A stretch of DNA of 53,102 bases from Bacteroidales bacterium (GCA_017882335.1 JADGPR010000014.1:1-53102), one strand, 5' to 3'. Counted from the stretch's first letter, positions 1 to 9,046 are shown. A program made the numbers and translations. The notes: generated by a model not told the origin, from the letters alone.

Positions 1-1
1 C

Positions 2-1786
2 GATGAAGCGCTTTTTTTCAATAATAAAAGTCAAGGAGGCTCTTTTTTTATTCTCGATGTACGGGAAACATCTGGTTTCTGTATGAGTTTTATAGGTGAA
101 GTATGTTCAGCTACCAAAACAGAGAAAATTGAAGATGCAGATAATCAGTGGATATCAGATTGCCAGGATGCCCAGTCTGCCTGGCAGGGCTTGTGTTTAA
201 ATCTGTCTCTGAAAGGAGATCAGAAAGACACCGCAGCCATTCAGGAGATCCTGCCATGGTATGGAATGAATGCACTTACTCATTTTTTAACACCTTATGG
301 GCTAGAACAATTCAGCGGAGCTGCCTGGGGTACGCGAGATATAGCGCAGGGACCGTTTGACTTACTATTGTGTATGGAAAAATATGATGAAGCAAAACAA
401 GTACTGCGTATCATTTTCTCAAATCAGAACCCAGATGGTGGATGGCCGCAATGGTGGATGTTCGACAGCTACTTAAATATTCGGGCCAATAGCTCTCATG
501 GAGATGTTTTTTACTGGTGTATGATTGCTCTCAGTAATTATATCAAAGTTACCGGCGATCTGAAACTCCTCGACGAGATTTTACCTTACTATCATGAAAA
601 TGGAGTTGCCAATGCTGAAAAAACCCCACTTAGCGAACACGTTGACAGGTTGATTAATATGATAGTTTATTCATTTATTCCAGGCACTGCGTTAGTACCC
701 TTTGGCGGCGGTGACTGGAATGATTCCCTGCAGCCTATAAGCAAGGAACTGGCGCAACGTATGATTTCAAGCTGGACAGTTGAAATGAATTATCAGGCCT
801 TTTCTCAATACCGGGTGGTATATGAACAGATCGGTAATACAAGAAAAGCTAAAGAATTAAATGAAATCTGTGAGCAGATTAAATCAGATTTTAACAAATA
901 TTTAATAAGGGATAGAGTAGTTGCAGGTTACGGCCTGGTTGAAGAAGATCGCAGTATCAGTTTGCTGCTTCATCCAAGTGATAATAAAACCAATATCCAG
1001 TATAGTATATTGCCGATGAATCGTGGTATTATTAGTGAAATTTTTACAAAAGAACAGGCTCATCACCACCAGGATCTTATTGAGCAACACCTGAAAGGTC
1101 CTGATGGCGCTCGTTTAATGAACCGTCCTCTCAAATACAAAGGTGGTATTCAAACACTTTTTCAAAGAGCCGAAAGTAGTACATTCTTTGGTCGTGAGAT
1201 TGGCCTTATGTACGTGCATGAACATATTCGCTATGCAGAATCACAAGCTCGTACAGGCAGGGCAGATGCTTTTCTGAGAGCGCTTCGTCAGGCAAATCCG
1301 GTTGCATACAGAGATATTGTGCCCTGTGGCGATATTCGCCAGTCAAATTGTTATTATAGCAGTTCAGATGTCACATTGAAGAATCGTTATGAAGCCGATG
1401 AACGATACGAAGAAATAAAAACGGGAGAAATTACTCTTAAAGGCGGATGGCGGGTTTATTCCAGCGGGCCGGGGATTTATATTGCACTGGTTGTTTCACG
1501 ATTGCTTGGTTTGCGTAGTGAATTTGGAAATATAATTGTTGATCCGGTAATGCCGCATTCTTTAGATGGTTTATCTGCTTCAATTGATTTTATGGGTCAT
1601 TCGGTGACATTCATATATGAAATAAAGGAATGTTGTTTTGGTCCCAAAGCTATTTCCATTAATGGTAAACCTATTAAGTTCAAGTATGAAGATAACAAAT
1701 ATCGCCAGGGTGGGGCAGTTATTCCAACTGATCAATTTAAAGCAATGTTGAATCAGCAGGATAATACTATTGAGATACAGCTGTAG
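2..1786 (+). CDS. GH94-type glycoside phosphorylase (C-terminal part, 5' end outside window)
   Basis: The reading frame is open to the window edge, so the ATG at 83 is internal and the N-terminal beta-sandwich lies outside. About 594 residues remain of a family that usually exceeds 750. The (alpha/alpha)6-barrel signature is clear: GAAWGTRDIAQGP at about nt 319-357, SHGDVFYWCMIALSNY followed by TGD, and FGGGDWND at 701-724. The last Asp of that motif (722-724) corresponds to the general acid of GH94 phosphorylases. A jelly-roll-like C-terminal domain closes the protein. GH94 enzymes phosphorolyse beta-linked glucosides (cellobiose, laminaribiose, beta-1,2-glucans) to glucose 1-phosphate. There is no export signal in view because the N terminus is missing. 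The neighbouring glycoamylase pseudogene hints at beta-1,2-glucan as substrate, but the sequence does not settle specificity. Seen: motifs. Inferred: substrate. Confidence 0.85.
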   Translation, partial: DEALFFNNKSQGGSFFILDVRETSGFCMSFIGEVCSATKTEKIEDADNQWISDCQDAQSAWQGLCLNLSLKGDQKDTAAIQEILPWYGMNALTHFLTPYGLEQFSGAAWGTRDIAQGPFDLLLCMEKYDEAKQVLRIIFSNQNPDGGWPQWWMFDSYLNIRANSSHGDVFYWCMIALSNYIKVTGDLKLLDEILPYYHENGVANAEKTPLSEHVDRLINMIVYSFIPGTALVPFGGGDWNDSLQPISKELAQRMISSWTVEMNYQAFSQYRVVYEQIGNTRKAKELNEICEQIKSDFNKYLIRDRVVAGYGLVEEDRSISLLLHPSDNKTNIQYSILPMNRGIISEIFTKEQAHHHQDLIEQHLKGPDGARLMNRPLKYKGGIQTLFQRAESSTFFGREIGLMYVHEHIRYAESQARTGRADAFLRALRQANPVAYRDIVPCGDIRQSNCYYSSSDVTLKNRYEADERYEEIKTGEITLKGGWRVYSSGPGIYIALVVSRLLGLRSEFGNIIVDPVMPHSLDGLSASIDFMGHSVTFIYEIKECCFGPKAISINGKPIKFKYEDNKYRQGGAVIPTDQFKAMLNQQDNTIEIQL

Positions 1787-1894
1787 TGCAGCTCTCGGAT
1801 ATAAAACCCCCGCTTTCATGGGTTCGGTTCTTGACGATAAAAATTCTATTTTTGAATAGTCCGAAAATTAGCGGGACTAACTACTCCCGGTATG

Positions 1895-2255
1895 TCATCC
1901 CAAGTTGGGGATGTCCTTGCTATTGAGCGCCCAGTCTCATTGGACGCGCCGGAACAGCTCACCGGCAAGATCACGAATAGCTTTTTCCGTTTCATTATTT
2001 CCATCGAAATAGCTTTCACAAAGAAGGATCCCGGCCATGAGTAACACTGTAACGATTGGGAATCAACCCGGTAAGGGTGTCGGCAAGTTCCTGAAAATAG
2101 CAGAAAGTACGATGTTCAAAACCGTCAAGTGAAAATTGCTACTGGATATTCTCGTTTTGACTACTTGTTCCCTGAGAGTAATTGCAGCCTGTTGAAGATG
2201 GTAACAGAATCAGGAAAATATAAACGACAAACATTGAAAACGAATGGTTGATCAT
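1895..2255 (-). pseudogene. Decayed glycoamylase-like (PF10091, GH144-type) lipoprotein gene
   Basis: Read on the minus strand from an ATG at 2255, this starts with a lipoprotein signal peptide (MINHSFSMFVV..., lipobox SSTGC). An in-frame TAG follows, then FEHRTFCYFQELADTLTGLI and PNRYSVT, the start of a glycoamylase domain (family pattern ERTFxFFW..ADPxTGLIPDRYPT). The frame then breaks near 2040. It resumes in another frame with MAGILLCESYFDGNNETEKA, IRDLAGELFRRVQ, a TGA where the family has Trp, and DWALNSKDIPNLG before a final stop at 1895 (family pattern YFDGDxPEExxIRxLADxLYRRVDWNWAL). A large internal segment and the C-terminal half are gone. It lies 10 bp downstream of the MFS gene on the same strand and beside a GH94 enzyme. 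Such glycosidases and GH94 phosphorylases occur together in beta-glucan loci. Family recalled from motif memory, not from a search. Confidence 0.75.
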
Positions 2256-2265
2256 TTATATCTGG

Positions 2266-3513
2266 TTAAGCTGATGGATGAATATGAGTGGTTTCAACTG
2301 GTTTTTCTTTTGTGAGCAAGGTCGATTCTTTGAGCCTTGTGGCCAGAAAAAAACTCATAATCAGCAGCCCGGTCAGGATCAGAAGAGAATAGGTCATAGA
2401 CCCGGTACCAGGAGTTTTAAAAAAATCCATTCCGAAAATAAAAGCGATGCCGGAGATTTGTCCCATAAGCATTAAGAGCCCGTTAGAAGTACCTTCAGGT
2501 GCCGGGAATGCGATCTCGGCGCCATATTGGAAGCCGATCGGACCGGCGCTTAACAGGAAGAAACCCATAATAAAAGCGGAAATAAGCAGAAGGACATAGC
2601 TTGTAGCAAAAGTGATTCCCAAAAGTCCCAGGCTGGAAATCGCCAATGCCACCATTATAAAAGGAACCCTTCTTCGGTAGCGGTCAGAAAGCCAGGAAAT
2701 TATTGCGGCGCCTGCCAATCCTCCGAAGATCATCATTCCGCCTGTCATTCCTGCTTCGGTGATGGAGAATCCTCTCGGTCTTACGATCTCTTCGATCCAG
2801 GTGGCGACAGCATTGAAAATACCAAGACCAAAAAAGAAAATAACCAGTAGCAGAATGTAATTCTTTCGATGCAACATGTTTTTCATTCCATCGAAAACCA
2901 GGGACCTTTCTTCCTGACCGGCCGGAGTAGGAGGACGTTCCTTAACCAGTGCAAGGAAAACAATAGCCGCGATTCCCGAAACGATTCCATAGATGATTAA
3001 CATGAAACCCATGCCGGAATGGATAACCAGGTAAGGAGTAAGCGCCATGCCAAGGATAATGCCAAAATACATGGCCAGGGACCCAAGTCCGGATGCAGTA
3101 GCACGCTCTCTCATCGGGAACCACCGGGCAGCTACTGTCGTCATCGCGTTCACAAGAAAAGGCTGACCGATTGCGATGCCTATCTGGGCAACAATTACCC
3201 AAGTATAATAGGATCCCATAATTCCCCGCATCAATCCAAAAATACCCGTCAGAACCGCCCCGATACCGACGGCAATTCGGATCCCATAGATATCAATAAT
3301 CGCAGACGCAGGAATGGAAACCAGAATATACACGACCATAAATACCATGGATAGAAGGCCGATGGAAAGATCAGAAACATGGTAAAAAGAAGCTGCAGTG
3401 CCTGTTATCGGGGCAAAGGTGATCCACATCAGTTGGTTTACTGATACAACAAGCATGAATATTGCCAGGATTACCCAGCGGTAAGGGTAAATTTTAATAT
3501 TTTCTCCGGACAT
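2266..3513 (-). CDS. Major facilitator superfamily transporter (FLVCR/DIRC2-like)
   Basis: A 415-residue protein with twelve predicted membrane helices split into two six-helix halves by a charged loop (KERPPTPAGQEERS, about residues 190-205). The first half carries an MFS motif A-like stretch between helices 2 and 3 (IIDIYGIRIA) and a conserved NAMTTVAARWFPMRERATAS loop between helices 4 and 5. The second half repeats this as WLSDRYRRR. The N-terminal pattern RWVIL...N...W..FAPI...FYHVS..SIGLLSMVFM resembles the FLVCR/DIRC2 branch, whose members move haem, choline or organic acids; the substrate here is unknown. The gene is followed within 10 bp by the glycoamylase pseudogene on the same strand, so it may have imported the products of that enzyme. 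It lies 39 bp downstream of the protease gene. Confidence 0.85.
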   Translation of the reverse strand: MSGENIKIYPYRWVILAIFMLVVSVNQLMWITFAPITGTAASFYHVSDLSIGLLSMVFMVVYILVSIPASAIIDIYGIRIAVGIGAVLTGIFGLMRGIMGSYYTWVIVAQIGIAIGQPFLVNAMTTVAARWFPMRERATASGLGSLAMYFGIILGMALTPYLVIHSGMGFMLIIYGIVSGIAAIVFLALVKERPPTPAGQEERSLVFDGMKNMLHRKNYILLLVIFFFGLGIFNAVATWIEEIVRPRGFSITEAGMTGGMMIFGGLAGAAIISWLSDRYRRRVPFIMVALAISSLGLLGITFATSYVLLLISAFIMGFFLLSAGPIGFQYGAEIAFPAPEGTSNGLLMLMGQISGIAFIFGMDFFKTPGTGSMTYSLLILTGLLIMSFFLATRLKESTLLTKEKPVETTHIHPSA

Positions 3514-3552
3514 GGTTACTTCTTATGGATCTTTTGGATCCAGGATGATGGT

Positions 3553-6243
3553 TTATTTGATGATCACCAGTTTGCGGATAATCGTTTCGTTGTCAGTTTT
3601 AAGGATGATGTTATATGTGCCTTGAGGCGACTGTGACAGGTCGATCATGTATTCTTTTTCTCCCCGACAAGCTTTCTTCAGGATGACGATACCGCTGAGG
3701 TTTTCAACTGTAACATCCAGGTTTCCGTTACTACCCTTTGCAGGAACAATGCGGAAGACTCCTTTTGTCGGGTTCGGGTAGATTTTCAATTCCTGTGAAT
3801 TCTGCTCACCAATTCCGATAGTTGATTTTGCCTGGGTCACCGTCACATTTTGCTGTATGATGTATGGAGGAACTTGGGGAGAGATGATCTGGATGTGGGC
3901 GGTGCGTGGCTGATGGTCAACGTTTTCGGTGAAATTCGCGACGATAGTGCCATCTCCGTTTCCGGAAGCAGTAACCGTACACCAGGAAGTATCTGATGAA
4001 GCTTCCCAACTAAGGTTGGAAGTTATGGTGAAACTTGTGTTGCCGGACAGTGCAGAAACATCCTGGTTTTGCGGGGTTGCCAAAAGTATGGGAACCACCC
4101 CATCCTGGGTTACGGTAACCATTTGAGATGCAACGCCTGTGGCAGAAACGATAATGGTATCAATGCGTGGGATATATAACCCGTTCGGCTCAAAGGTGGC
4201 AATTATGCTATCGTTTCCCGTTCCGGAAAGTGTTACGGTGCACCAGGAAGAATTACTGGTAACACTCCAACTTGTATTGGATGTTACATAGAAACTTGTG
4301 TTCCCGGATGAAAGTAACACATTCCTGTTTGGCGGGATGACTGAAAGTATTACAGGTACCCCGTCCTGGGACACAGTAACAACCTGGGTTGCGACGCCTG
4401 TACCGCTGACGGTGATTTGTGCAACGCGGGGGGTGACCGATGTGTTTTCGGTAAAGGTCGCGACAATCGTATCGTTGCCGGTCCCGGAGGGGGTTACCGT
4501 GCACCACCCTGAATCGCTGGTGACGCTCCAGTTGATATTGGATGTAACGATGAACTGTGTATTACCGGAAGGTGTTCCCACGTTCTGATTTGACGGAGAC
4601 ACCGCGAGAATGGGTACCGCATTGGTCACAAAACTTAATGTGTCGCCTATATAGGTGCCTGATGTACTTGTACCAACGACCCTGAAGAAATATTGAGTTT
4701 CTGGTGTCAGAATAGTAAGATTGGCATTGACAGCTACAGGTGTGAATCCCGAGCCTGCAGACTGTGGGGTGGTTGTATTACCAAAGCTTACAGATGTTCC
4801 CCAGTCGAAATGGTACATGGTGGCCCAACCGTTGGGATTGACCGTTGCATTTAATGTTGCTGAGGTTACAGATACATCCGTTGCAGGAAGTGTCTGAACA
4901 ACCGGGATCTGATTCGGATCAAAACCGCCCAACGTATCCCCTGCAATGTTTGTTGGATCCAACCAGTCTTTCAGCCGGGTAGCAGGAGTCGATCCATGTT
5001 CCCAGGACATGGCAAACTTTCCATAAAAATCCCAGAGTTGAGAGGCATTGCATGCAGACGGACCACCATGAAGCTGGCCCACGACATGATGGTACTGATC
5101 AAACATCGGGGAACCGGATGAACCGGGTTCCGTCACGCCGTCGCTCCAGTTTACCTTCCAGTGTGAATTAGCAGGTGTGCCACTCCATGTATCTGAAGTA
5201 AATGGTGTATTAGAATATGATATTTTTTTTATGTCACCGGAAGGATGATGGATGCAAGCGCCAGATGATGCAGCACTATCTTTTTTGTTCCAGCCGGCAT
5301 AGTAAACGGTATAGCTGGCCGGAGGTATAGAGCTCATTTGCACCAGACAAAAATCAGAATCGGAATATCTTGCTTTCAGTGATGCTCCTGATATTGAATT
5401 ATAAGGCGGCGAAGATGGAGGGTTTGGACATGTCGGACTCTCCCAGTTGAACCAGAAAACCCAGGTAGCGGGGTTACTGTAACAATGGTTTGCAGTAAGG
5501 ATATATGGGATTCCATCCTGGCTCGTATTATTTACAAGAGCCCCGGAACAAAAACCATTCCCGCCGCTAACCAGCATACAGGCGGACCTGACCTGATTTT
5601 GCCATCCTGCCGCCTCGGGACAGTGAACATTGTTGTTGCAGGAACCCGACTGACCGAAGGACTTGATATAGGCGAAGGCATCCCGGTAACCATGCGTTAC
5701 CCGGTTTAAATGAAGTTTCCCCGAAAAAGCAGTACCCGCGGGTTCATAATATTCAATGACAATCTCCTCGCCCGTCACCAGGGTTGTTGCAAATACACTG
5801 TCCTCCCTGTTGTTAAAATCAGTGAATGCACCGATAACATGCGTCTTATCAATATTGTATACGAACAACGTTGCCCCTGGTGGCAAATGATAATTGTCAA
5901 AGGTGAGGTTTATCGTATAGGCACCCGGACACCTTATTCCAAGCCGCCAGATCCTGTCTCCCTTAGGGAAAACATTCCAAATACCAGAATTATTCAGGTC
6001 ATAACTGACAGGGATATTCTCGCCAAATCTCCAGGGAACATCCTTATAGATCTCATTGAGTGAATCTTCAGCCAGCAATTGTTCTACATCAACTTTTGGC
6101 ATGATCTCAACGGGCACGTTACCAATAATAAGCGGAGATTTTTGAAAACTTAACGGCAACCCTCCCTGGCTGATCTGTGAAAAGCCGACCAGATTAATGA
6201 ACGAAAAGGAAATCATTAATAAAACAACATAAAAATTTTTCAT
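3553..6243 (-). CDS. Secreted trypsin-like serine protease with three BACON repeats and a T9SS sorting tail
   Basis: 896 residues: signal peptide (1-22), an N-terminal propeptide/beta-sandwich region, then a lysyl-endopeptidase-like chymotrypsin-fold domain (about 200-440). The triad is visible as His253 in LTANHC, Asp297 in SDSDFCLVQM and Ser376 in GSSGSP. A fibronectin III-like domain follows (about 455-545), then three BACON-type repeats (about 545-805), each with a NTxFxxTSNxxW...WCTVT..GxG...I.A.F core. Residues from about 810 form a type IX secretion tail (LKIYPNPTKGVF ... IRKLVIIK). Paired cysteines in the catalytic domain suggest disulfides. The product should cross the outer membrane by T9SS and be released or attached to the surface, where it degrades proteins. 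It appears to be transcribed alone or with the downstream MFS gene. The domain calls are strong; the cleavage specificity is not determined. Confidence 0.92.
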   Translation of the reverse strand: MKNFYVVLLMISFSFINLVGFSQISQGGLPLSFQKSPLIIGNVPVEIMPKVDVEQLLAEDSLNEIYKDVPWRFGENIPVSYDLNNSGIWNVFPKGDRIWRLGIRCPGAYTINLTFDNYHLPPGATLFVYNIDKTHVIGAFTDFNNREDSVFATTLVTGEEIVIEYYEPAGTAFSGKLHLNRVTHGYRDAFAYIKSFGQSGSCNNNVHCPEAAGWQNQVRSACMLVSGGNGFCSGALVNNTSQDGIPYILTANHCYSNPATWVFWFNWESPTCPNPPSSPPYNSISGASLKARYSDSDFCLVQMSSIPPASYTVYYAGWNKKDSAASSGACIHHPSGDIKKISYSNTPFTSDTWSGTPANSHWKVNWSDGVTEPGSSGSPMFDQYHHVVGQLHGGPSACNASQLWDFYGKFAMSWEHGSTPATRLKDWLDPTNIAGDTLGGFDPNQIPVVQTLPATDVSVTSATLNATVNPNGWATMYHFDWGTSVSFGNTTTPQSAGSGFTPVAVNANLTILTPETQYFFRVVGTSTSGTYIGDTLSFVTNAVPILAVSPSNQNVGTPSGNTQFIVTSNINWSVTSDSGWCTVTPSGTGNDTIVATFTENTSVTPRVAQITVSGTGVATQVVTVSQDGVPVILSVIPPNRNVLLSSGNTSFYVTSNTSWSVTSNSSWCTVTLSGTGNDSIIATFEPNGLYIPRIDTIIVSATGVASQMVTVTQDGVVPILLATPQNQDVSALSGNTSFTITSNLSWEASSDTSWCTVTASGNGDGTIVANFTENVDHQPRTAHIQIISPQVPPYIIQQNVTVTQAKSTIGIGEQNSQELKIYPNPTKGVFRIVPAKGSNGNLDVTVENLSGIVILKKACRGEKEYMIDLSQSPQGTYNIILKTDNETIIRKLVIIK

Positions 6244-6320
6244 AACACGAGGTTTTACAGGTTATTTAGTTTGCTAATCCAGTTGATATCTAGGTAGTAG
6301 TAACTAAAGGAATACAGCCA

Positions 6321-6352
6321 CAAAAATAAATAATTTTTCACTAGTCAGCCAA
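6321..6352 (-). promoter_or_regulatory. Candidate Bacteroidota promoter for the protease gene
   Basis: On the minus strand TATTTTTG (6328-6321) fits the TAnnTTTG -7 consensus, with TTGG (6352-6349) 20 bp upstream in place of the usual TTTG -33 box. It is 78 bp before the start codon at 6243. No ribosome binding site is evident, as is common in this phylum. Confidence 0.45.
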
Positions 6353-6373
6353 CCAACCGGTTATTAATTTCCA

Positions 6374-6949
6374 TTATGAATGATCGATCCAGTTATCTAT
6401 CATTTTCTGGCCATTGACAGTAATAATCGATTCGGGGTGAAACTGGAGGCCGCAGATATCATAGGTTTTATGTGCGATGGCCATGATCAGTCCTTCTTCC
6501 GATATAGCAAGAATTTGCAGCTCCTCCGGGAATTTTTCTTTTCCTACTACCCAGGAATGGTAAAGGCCAACAACGGTATTGCCTTCCACCCCATGGAATA
6601 AATAATGACCCGGATCGACAAAAGAAAGCTTCCGTTGTTGCCCGTGAATGACCTGGTCAAGGTTTTCAATAACTGCGCCGAAAAACGCTCCGATCGCCTG
6701 GTGGCCTAAACAAATTCCCAGGATGGGTTTTGTCCTGTGAAAGAGTTCCAACAGGCGGTTCATGGCAGGATGCTCATCAGGTATCCCGGGGCCCGGAGAG
6801 AAAAGGATCTTGTCGAAATACTGAACCTCCTCAAAAATCAGATTTTCAGGCCGAATAATATTAAAAGTAACTTTGCCATGGTTTCGCAGCAGCCCGGCGA
6901 GGTTATATGTGAATGAATCATGGTTGTCGAGCAGCAGTATTTTTTTCAT
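6374..6949 (-). CDS. pabA: Aminodeoxychorismate/anthranilate synthase glutamine amidotransferase component
   Basis: 191 residues, full length for the class I glutamine amidotransferase subunit. The nucleophile is Cys80 in GICLGHQAIG, the oxyanion strand is SPGPGIPDEHP, and His171 and Glu173 in FHPES complete the triad. It releases ammonia from glutamine for the partner PabB, which aminates chorismate. Pairing with pabB and pabC, and the absence of any trp gene nearby, points to folate (p-aminobenzoate) rather than tryptophan synthesis; many organisms use one subunit for both. The start MKKILLLDNHDSFTYN is the standard N terminus of the family. It is divergent from pabB with only 3 bp between the start codons, so its promoter must lie inside pabB. 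Confidence 0.92.
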   Translation of the reverse strand: MKKILLLDNHDSFTYNLAGLLRNHGKVTFNIIRPENLIFEEVQYFDKILFSPGPGIPDEHPAMNRLLELFHRTKPILGICLGHQAIGAFFGAVIENLDQVIHGQQRKLSFVDPGHYLFHGVEGNTVVGLYHSWVVGKEKFPEELQILAISEEGLIMAIAHKTYDICGLQFHPESIITVNGQKMIDNWIDHS

Positions 6950-6952
6950 GGT

Positions 6953-7933
6953 ATGCAGTTACTGAACAGACAGGAATCGGAAGATAAAATTACACAATAT
7001 GCACGGGAAGGGCGTCCTTTCCTTTTTGCTATTAATTTTCTGGGAACAGGTGCCTTCATCCTGACCCCGGAGGAGGCCCGTGAAAATAACATCTTTTTTA
7101 ATATCAACGGAATTACCAATTATCCTCTCAGGAAAGAGAGTTTACGTCACTTCTCTTTCGCTGCAAAACCGGTAACCCTTGCGGTTTACCAGGAAGCATT
7201 TGAGAAGGTGATCGCTGCGTTGAACCATGGAGATACCTACCTGCTGAACCTCACTTTCCCAACGGAAATTGAAACAGACTTATCACCCGAAGAGATTTTC
7301 CTTTATAGCCAGGCTAATTATAAGCTGCTGGCCGGTGGGGAATTTGTTGTTTTTTCACCGGAGACCTTTATCCGGATTCATCACAACATAATCTCTTCAT
7401 TTCCCATGAAAGGAACCATCAGCGCGACGGTACCGGATGCAGCAGAAACAATCCTCGCCGACCGAAAAGAACTTTATGAACACAATACGATTGTTGATTT
7501 GATAAGGAATGACCTTGGTATGGTCTCCACCAATGTTAAGGTTGTCAGGTTTCGTTATATAGAAAGGATAAAATCCCTGGATGGGGATCTTCTCCAGGTG
7601 AGTTCAGAGATTTCCGGGGAATTGCCCGATGATTATCTTTCCCGCCTGGGAAACATCTTGTTTACCCTCTTGCCGGCAGGTTCTGTTACCGGCGCCCCCA
7701 AGAAAAGGACAGTGGAAATTATCCTGGAGGCCGAATCCTATGAACGGGGATTTTATACTGGCATTTTTGGTTATTTTGACGGGAGATCCCTCGATTCGGC
7801 CGTGATGATCAGGTTTATTGAGTTTACCGCTGGTGGACCTGTGTATAAAAGCGGGGGAGGGATTACAGCCTTAAGCGACCCGAAAAGCGAATATGAAGAA
7901 ATGATCCAGAAAGTATATGTCCCTGTTGTTTGA
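6953..7933 (+). CDS. pabB: Aminodeoxychorismate synthase component I
   Basis: A chorismate-binding enzyme of the anthranilate synthase I/PabB fold. The C-terminal catalytic core is clear: FPMKGTI, a RNDLGMV motif following the DLI strand, LLPAGSVTGAPKK and GFYTGIFGYFDG, then SGGGIT...SDPKSEYEEMIQK. At about 326 residues it is a short form, lacking the long N-terminal domain of E. coli PabB, which is common in Bacteroidota. The frame is open from an ATG at 6920, but that would overlap the pabA coding start; MQLLNRQESEDK at 6953 is preferred because it clears pabA and gives a normal short N terminus. It converts chorismate and ammonia from PabA into 4-amino-4-deoxychorismate. pabC overlaps its last 17 bases. 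Confidence 0.9.
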   Translation: MQLLNRQESEDKITQYAREGRPFLFAINFLGTGAFILTPEEARENNIFFNINGITNYPLRKESLRHFSFAAKPVTLAVYQEAFEKVIAALNHGDTYLLNLTFPTEIETDLSPEEIFLYSQANYKLLAGGEFVVFSPETFIRIHHNIISSFPMKGTISATVPDAAETILADRKELYEHNTIVDLIRNDLGMVSTNVKVVRFRYIERIKSLDGDLLQVSSEISGELPDDYLSRLGNILFTLLPAGSVTGAPKKRTVEIILEAESYERGFYTGIFGYFDGRSLDSAVMIRFIEFTAGGPVYKSGGGITALSDPKSEYEEMIQKVYVPVV

Positions 7934-8522
7934 AACCATCCGGATTGAAAACGGGATCTTCATGCATCCCGAAGATCATGAAAGGAGAATGTTACATTCG
8001 CGCTCTGCCCTTCTTGGAGCGAAGGACCCATTCTTCCTTCATCAGGTTGTCACGATTCCCAGGGAATTTTCATCCGGGATTGTACGTTGCCGGGTCGACT
8101 ACGGGATAAAGATTGATGCGGTGAAGTTCACACCTTATAGATTAAGGCCACTCAAAAAATTCCAGGTTGTAGTAAATGAGGAGATTAAATATCCATTTAA
8201 ATTTTCAGACCGTTCAGCACTGGAATCATTGTTAATGGGAAAGAATACTGCTGATGAGATCATCCTTGTGCAGCGCGGCCTGATCACCGACACCTCATTT
8301 TCGAACCTTATTTTTTATAACGGCAGGAACTGGATCACACCTTCCACGCCATTGCTGAATGGTACCTGTCGTCAGCGTTTGATCCGGGAAAGAAAAATAA
8401 TGGAAAGAAAGATATTCTTCAATAAACTTGATTCCTTCCTGGGATTTAAAATCATCAATGCCATGATCTATCCGGAAGACATGGAAATGATCCCGATAGA
8501 AGCCTGCATCCGGCCTTTTTGA
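7917..8522 (+). CDS. pabC: Aminotransferase class IV, probable aminodeoxychorismate lyase
   Basis: 201 residues, at the short end of the fold-type IV PLP family. Recognisable elements are FETIRIENG at the N terminus, a lysine in YPFKFSDRSALESLL at the position expected for the PLP Schiff base, ADEIILVQRGLITDTSFSNLIF (the family's E..N..DTS.SN.F pattern) and TPSTPLLNGTCRQRLI, where branched-chain aminotransferases have the LPG(I/V)TR region. Overlap with the end of pabB and the role of the neighbours make 4-amino-4-deoxychorismate lyase, the last step to p-aminobenzoate, the best call. An amino-acid aminotransferase is the alternative but less likely. Confidence 0.85.
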   Translation: MSLLFETIRIENGIFMHPEDHERRMLHSRSALLGAKDPFFLHQVVTIPREFSSGIVRCRVDYGIKIDAVKFTPYRLRPLKKFQVVVNEEIKYPFKFSDRSALESLLMGKNTADEIILVQRGLITDTSFSNLIFYNGRNWITPSTPLLNGTCRQRLIRERKIMERKIFFNKLDSFLGFKIINAMIYPEDMEMIPIEACIRPF

Positions 8523-8549
8523 AAGTGCTTATTCTTTGTAAAAAAAAAA

Positions 8550-8569
8550 CCGGACGAGTTATCGTCCGG
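8550..8569 (-). terminator. Intrinsic terminator (perfect 8-bp stem)
   Basis: CCGGACGA-GTTA-TCGTCCGG forms a perfect 8-bp stem with a 4-base loop. On the minus strand it is followed by nine or more T residues, a textbook terminator for the gene at 8593-9009. On the plus strand the hairpin follows pabC but is trailed only by CTTTCCTT, so termination in that direction would be weaker. Confidence 0.85.
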
Positions 8570-8592
8570 CTTTCCTTGGAAAAAACGGAGGA

Positions 8593-9009
8593 TCATTTTT
8601 CTACGCTACTTAATACCGGATTCAGAAATATAACATACAAGTTGAACAGGTAGGTATCGCAGATAGCGAATTTACCTTTCTGAACATCCGGATTACTGCG
8701 GAACAATTCAGTTGTATTTCCATTGGCATAGATCAACTGAGCCACCCGGGTTCCAATTACAGTTTTGGATTCGTAAAAATTGTAGAAAATCTTTCCGTAA
8801 AGGAGCAATTGGGGAGGAGCGACCGGGATGTTTCTTTCATCGGTCATCACAACAAAAATATTCCTTGTATTGAACGGAATGTCTTTTGGCATGTGAATCT
8901 GTACCTTATAATGTACTTTACCGGTTATGGTCTGGTCGTTTCCGGCAATTACTTGTAAAGAAATCATCAGAACACTGATGGCGATGATGGTTTTTGCAAT
9001 TGTTTTCAT
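8593..9009 (-). CDS. Small secreted protein of unknown function
   Basis: A 138-residue protein starting MKTIAKTIIAISVLMISL, a clear signal peptide ending near VIAGN. The frame stays open upstream to 9237, but that part is basic and Cys-rich, without family character, and overlaps the promoter-like sequence at 9039-9046, so the start at 9009 is chosen. The mature part is beta-rich (GKVHYKVQIHMPKDIPFN, RNIFVVMTDERNIPVAPP, GTRVAQLIYANGNTTELF). I do not recognise the family. It is predicted to be periplasmic or surface-exposed. It is a single-gene unit with a strong terminator immediately after it. Confidence 0.7.
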   Translation of the reverse strand: MKTIAKTIIAISVLMISLQVIAGNDQTITGKVHYKVQIHMPKDIPFNTRNIFVVMTDERNIPVAPPQLLLYGKIFYNFYESKTVIGTRVAQLIYANGNTTELFRSNPDVQKGKFAICDTYLFNLYVIFLNPVLSSVEK

Positions 9010-9038
9010 GGCGTTTGTTTTTAGGGGTTTTGTACGAA

Positions 9039-9046
9039 CAAAATTA
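9039..9046 (-). promoter_or_regulatory. Candidate -7 box for the secreted protein gene
   Basis: On the minus strand TAATTTTG fits TAnnTTTG exactly, 30 bp before the start codon at 9009. TTTC about 20 bp further upstream is a weak -33 element. Its position supports the short form of the downstream gene. Confidence 0.45.

Noticed and set aside
3526-3542. TGGATC-TTTTG-GATCCA inverted repeat between the protease and MFS genes
   Set aside because: A 6-bp stem without a T tract in the transcribed direction; too weak to call a terminator or operator.
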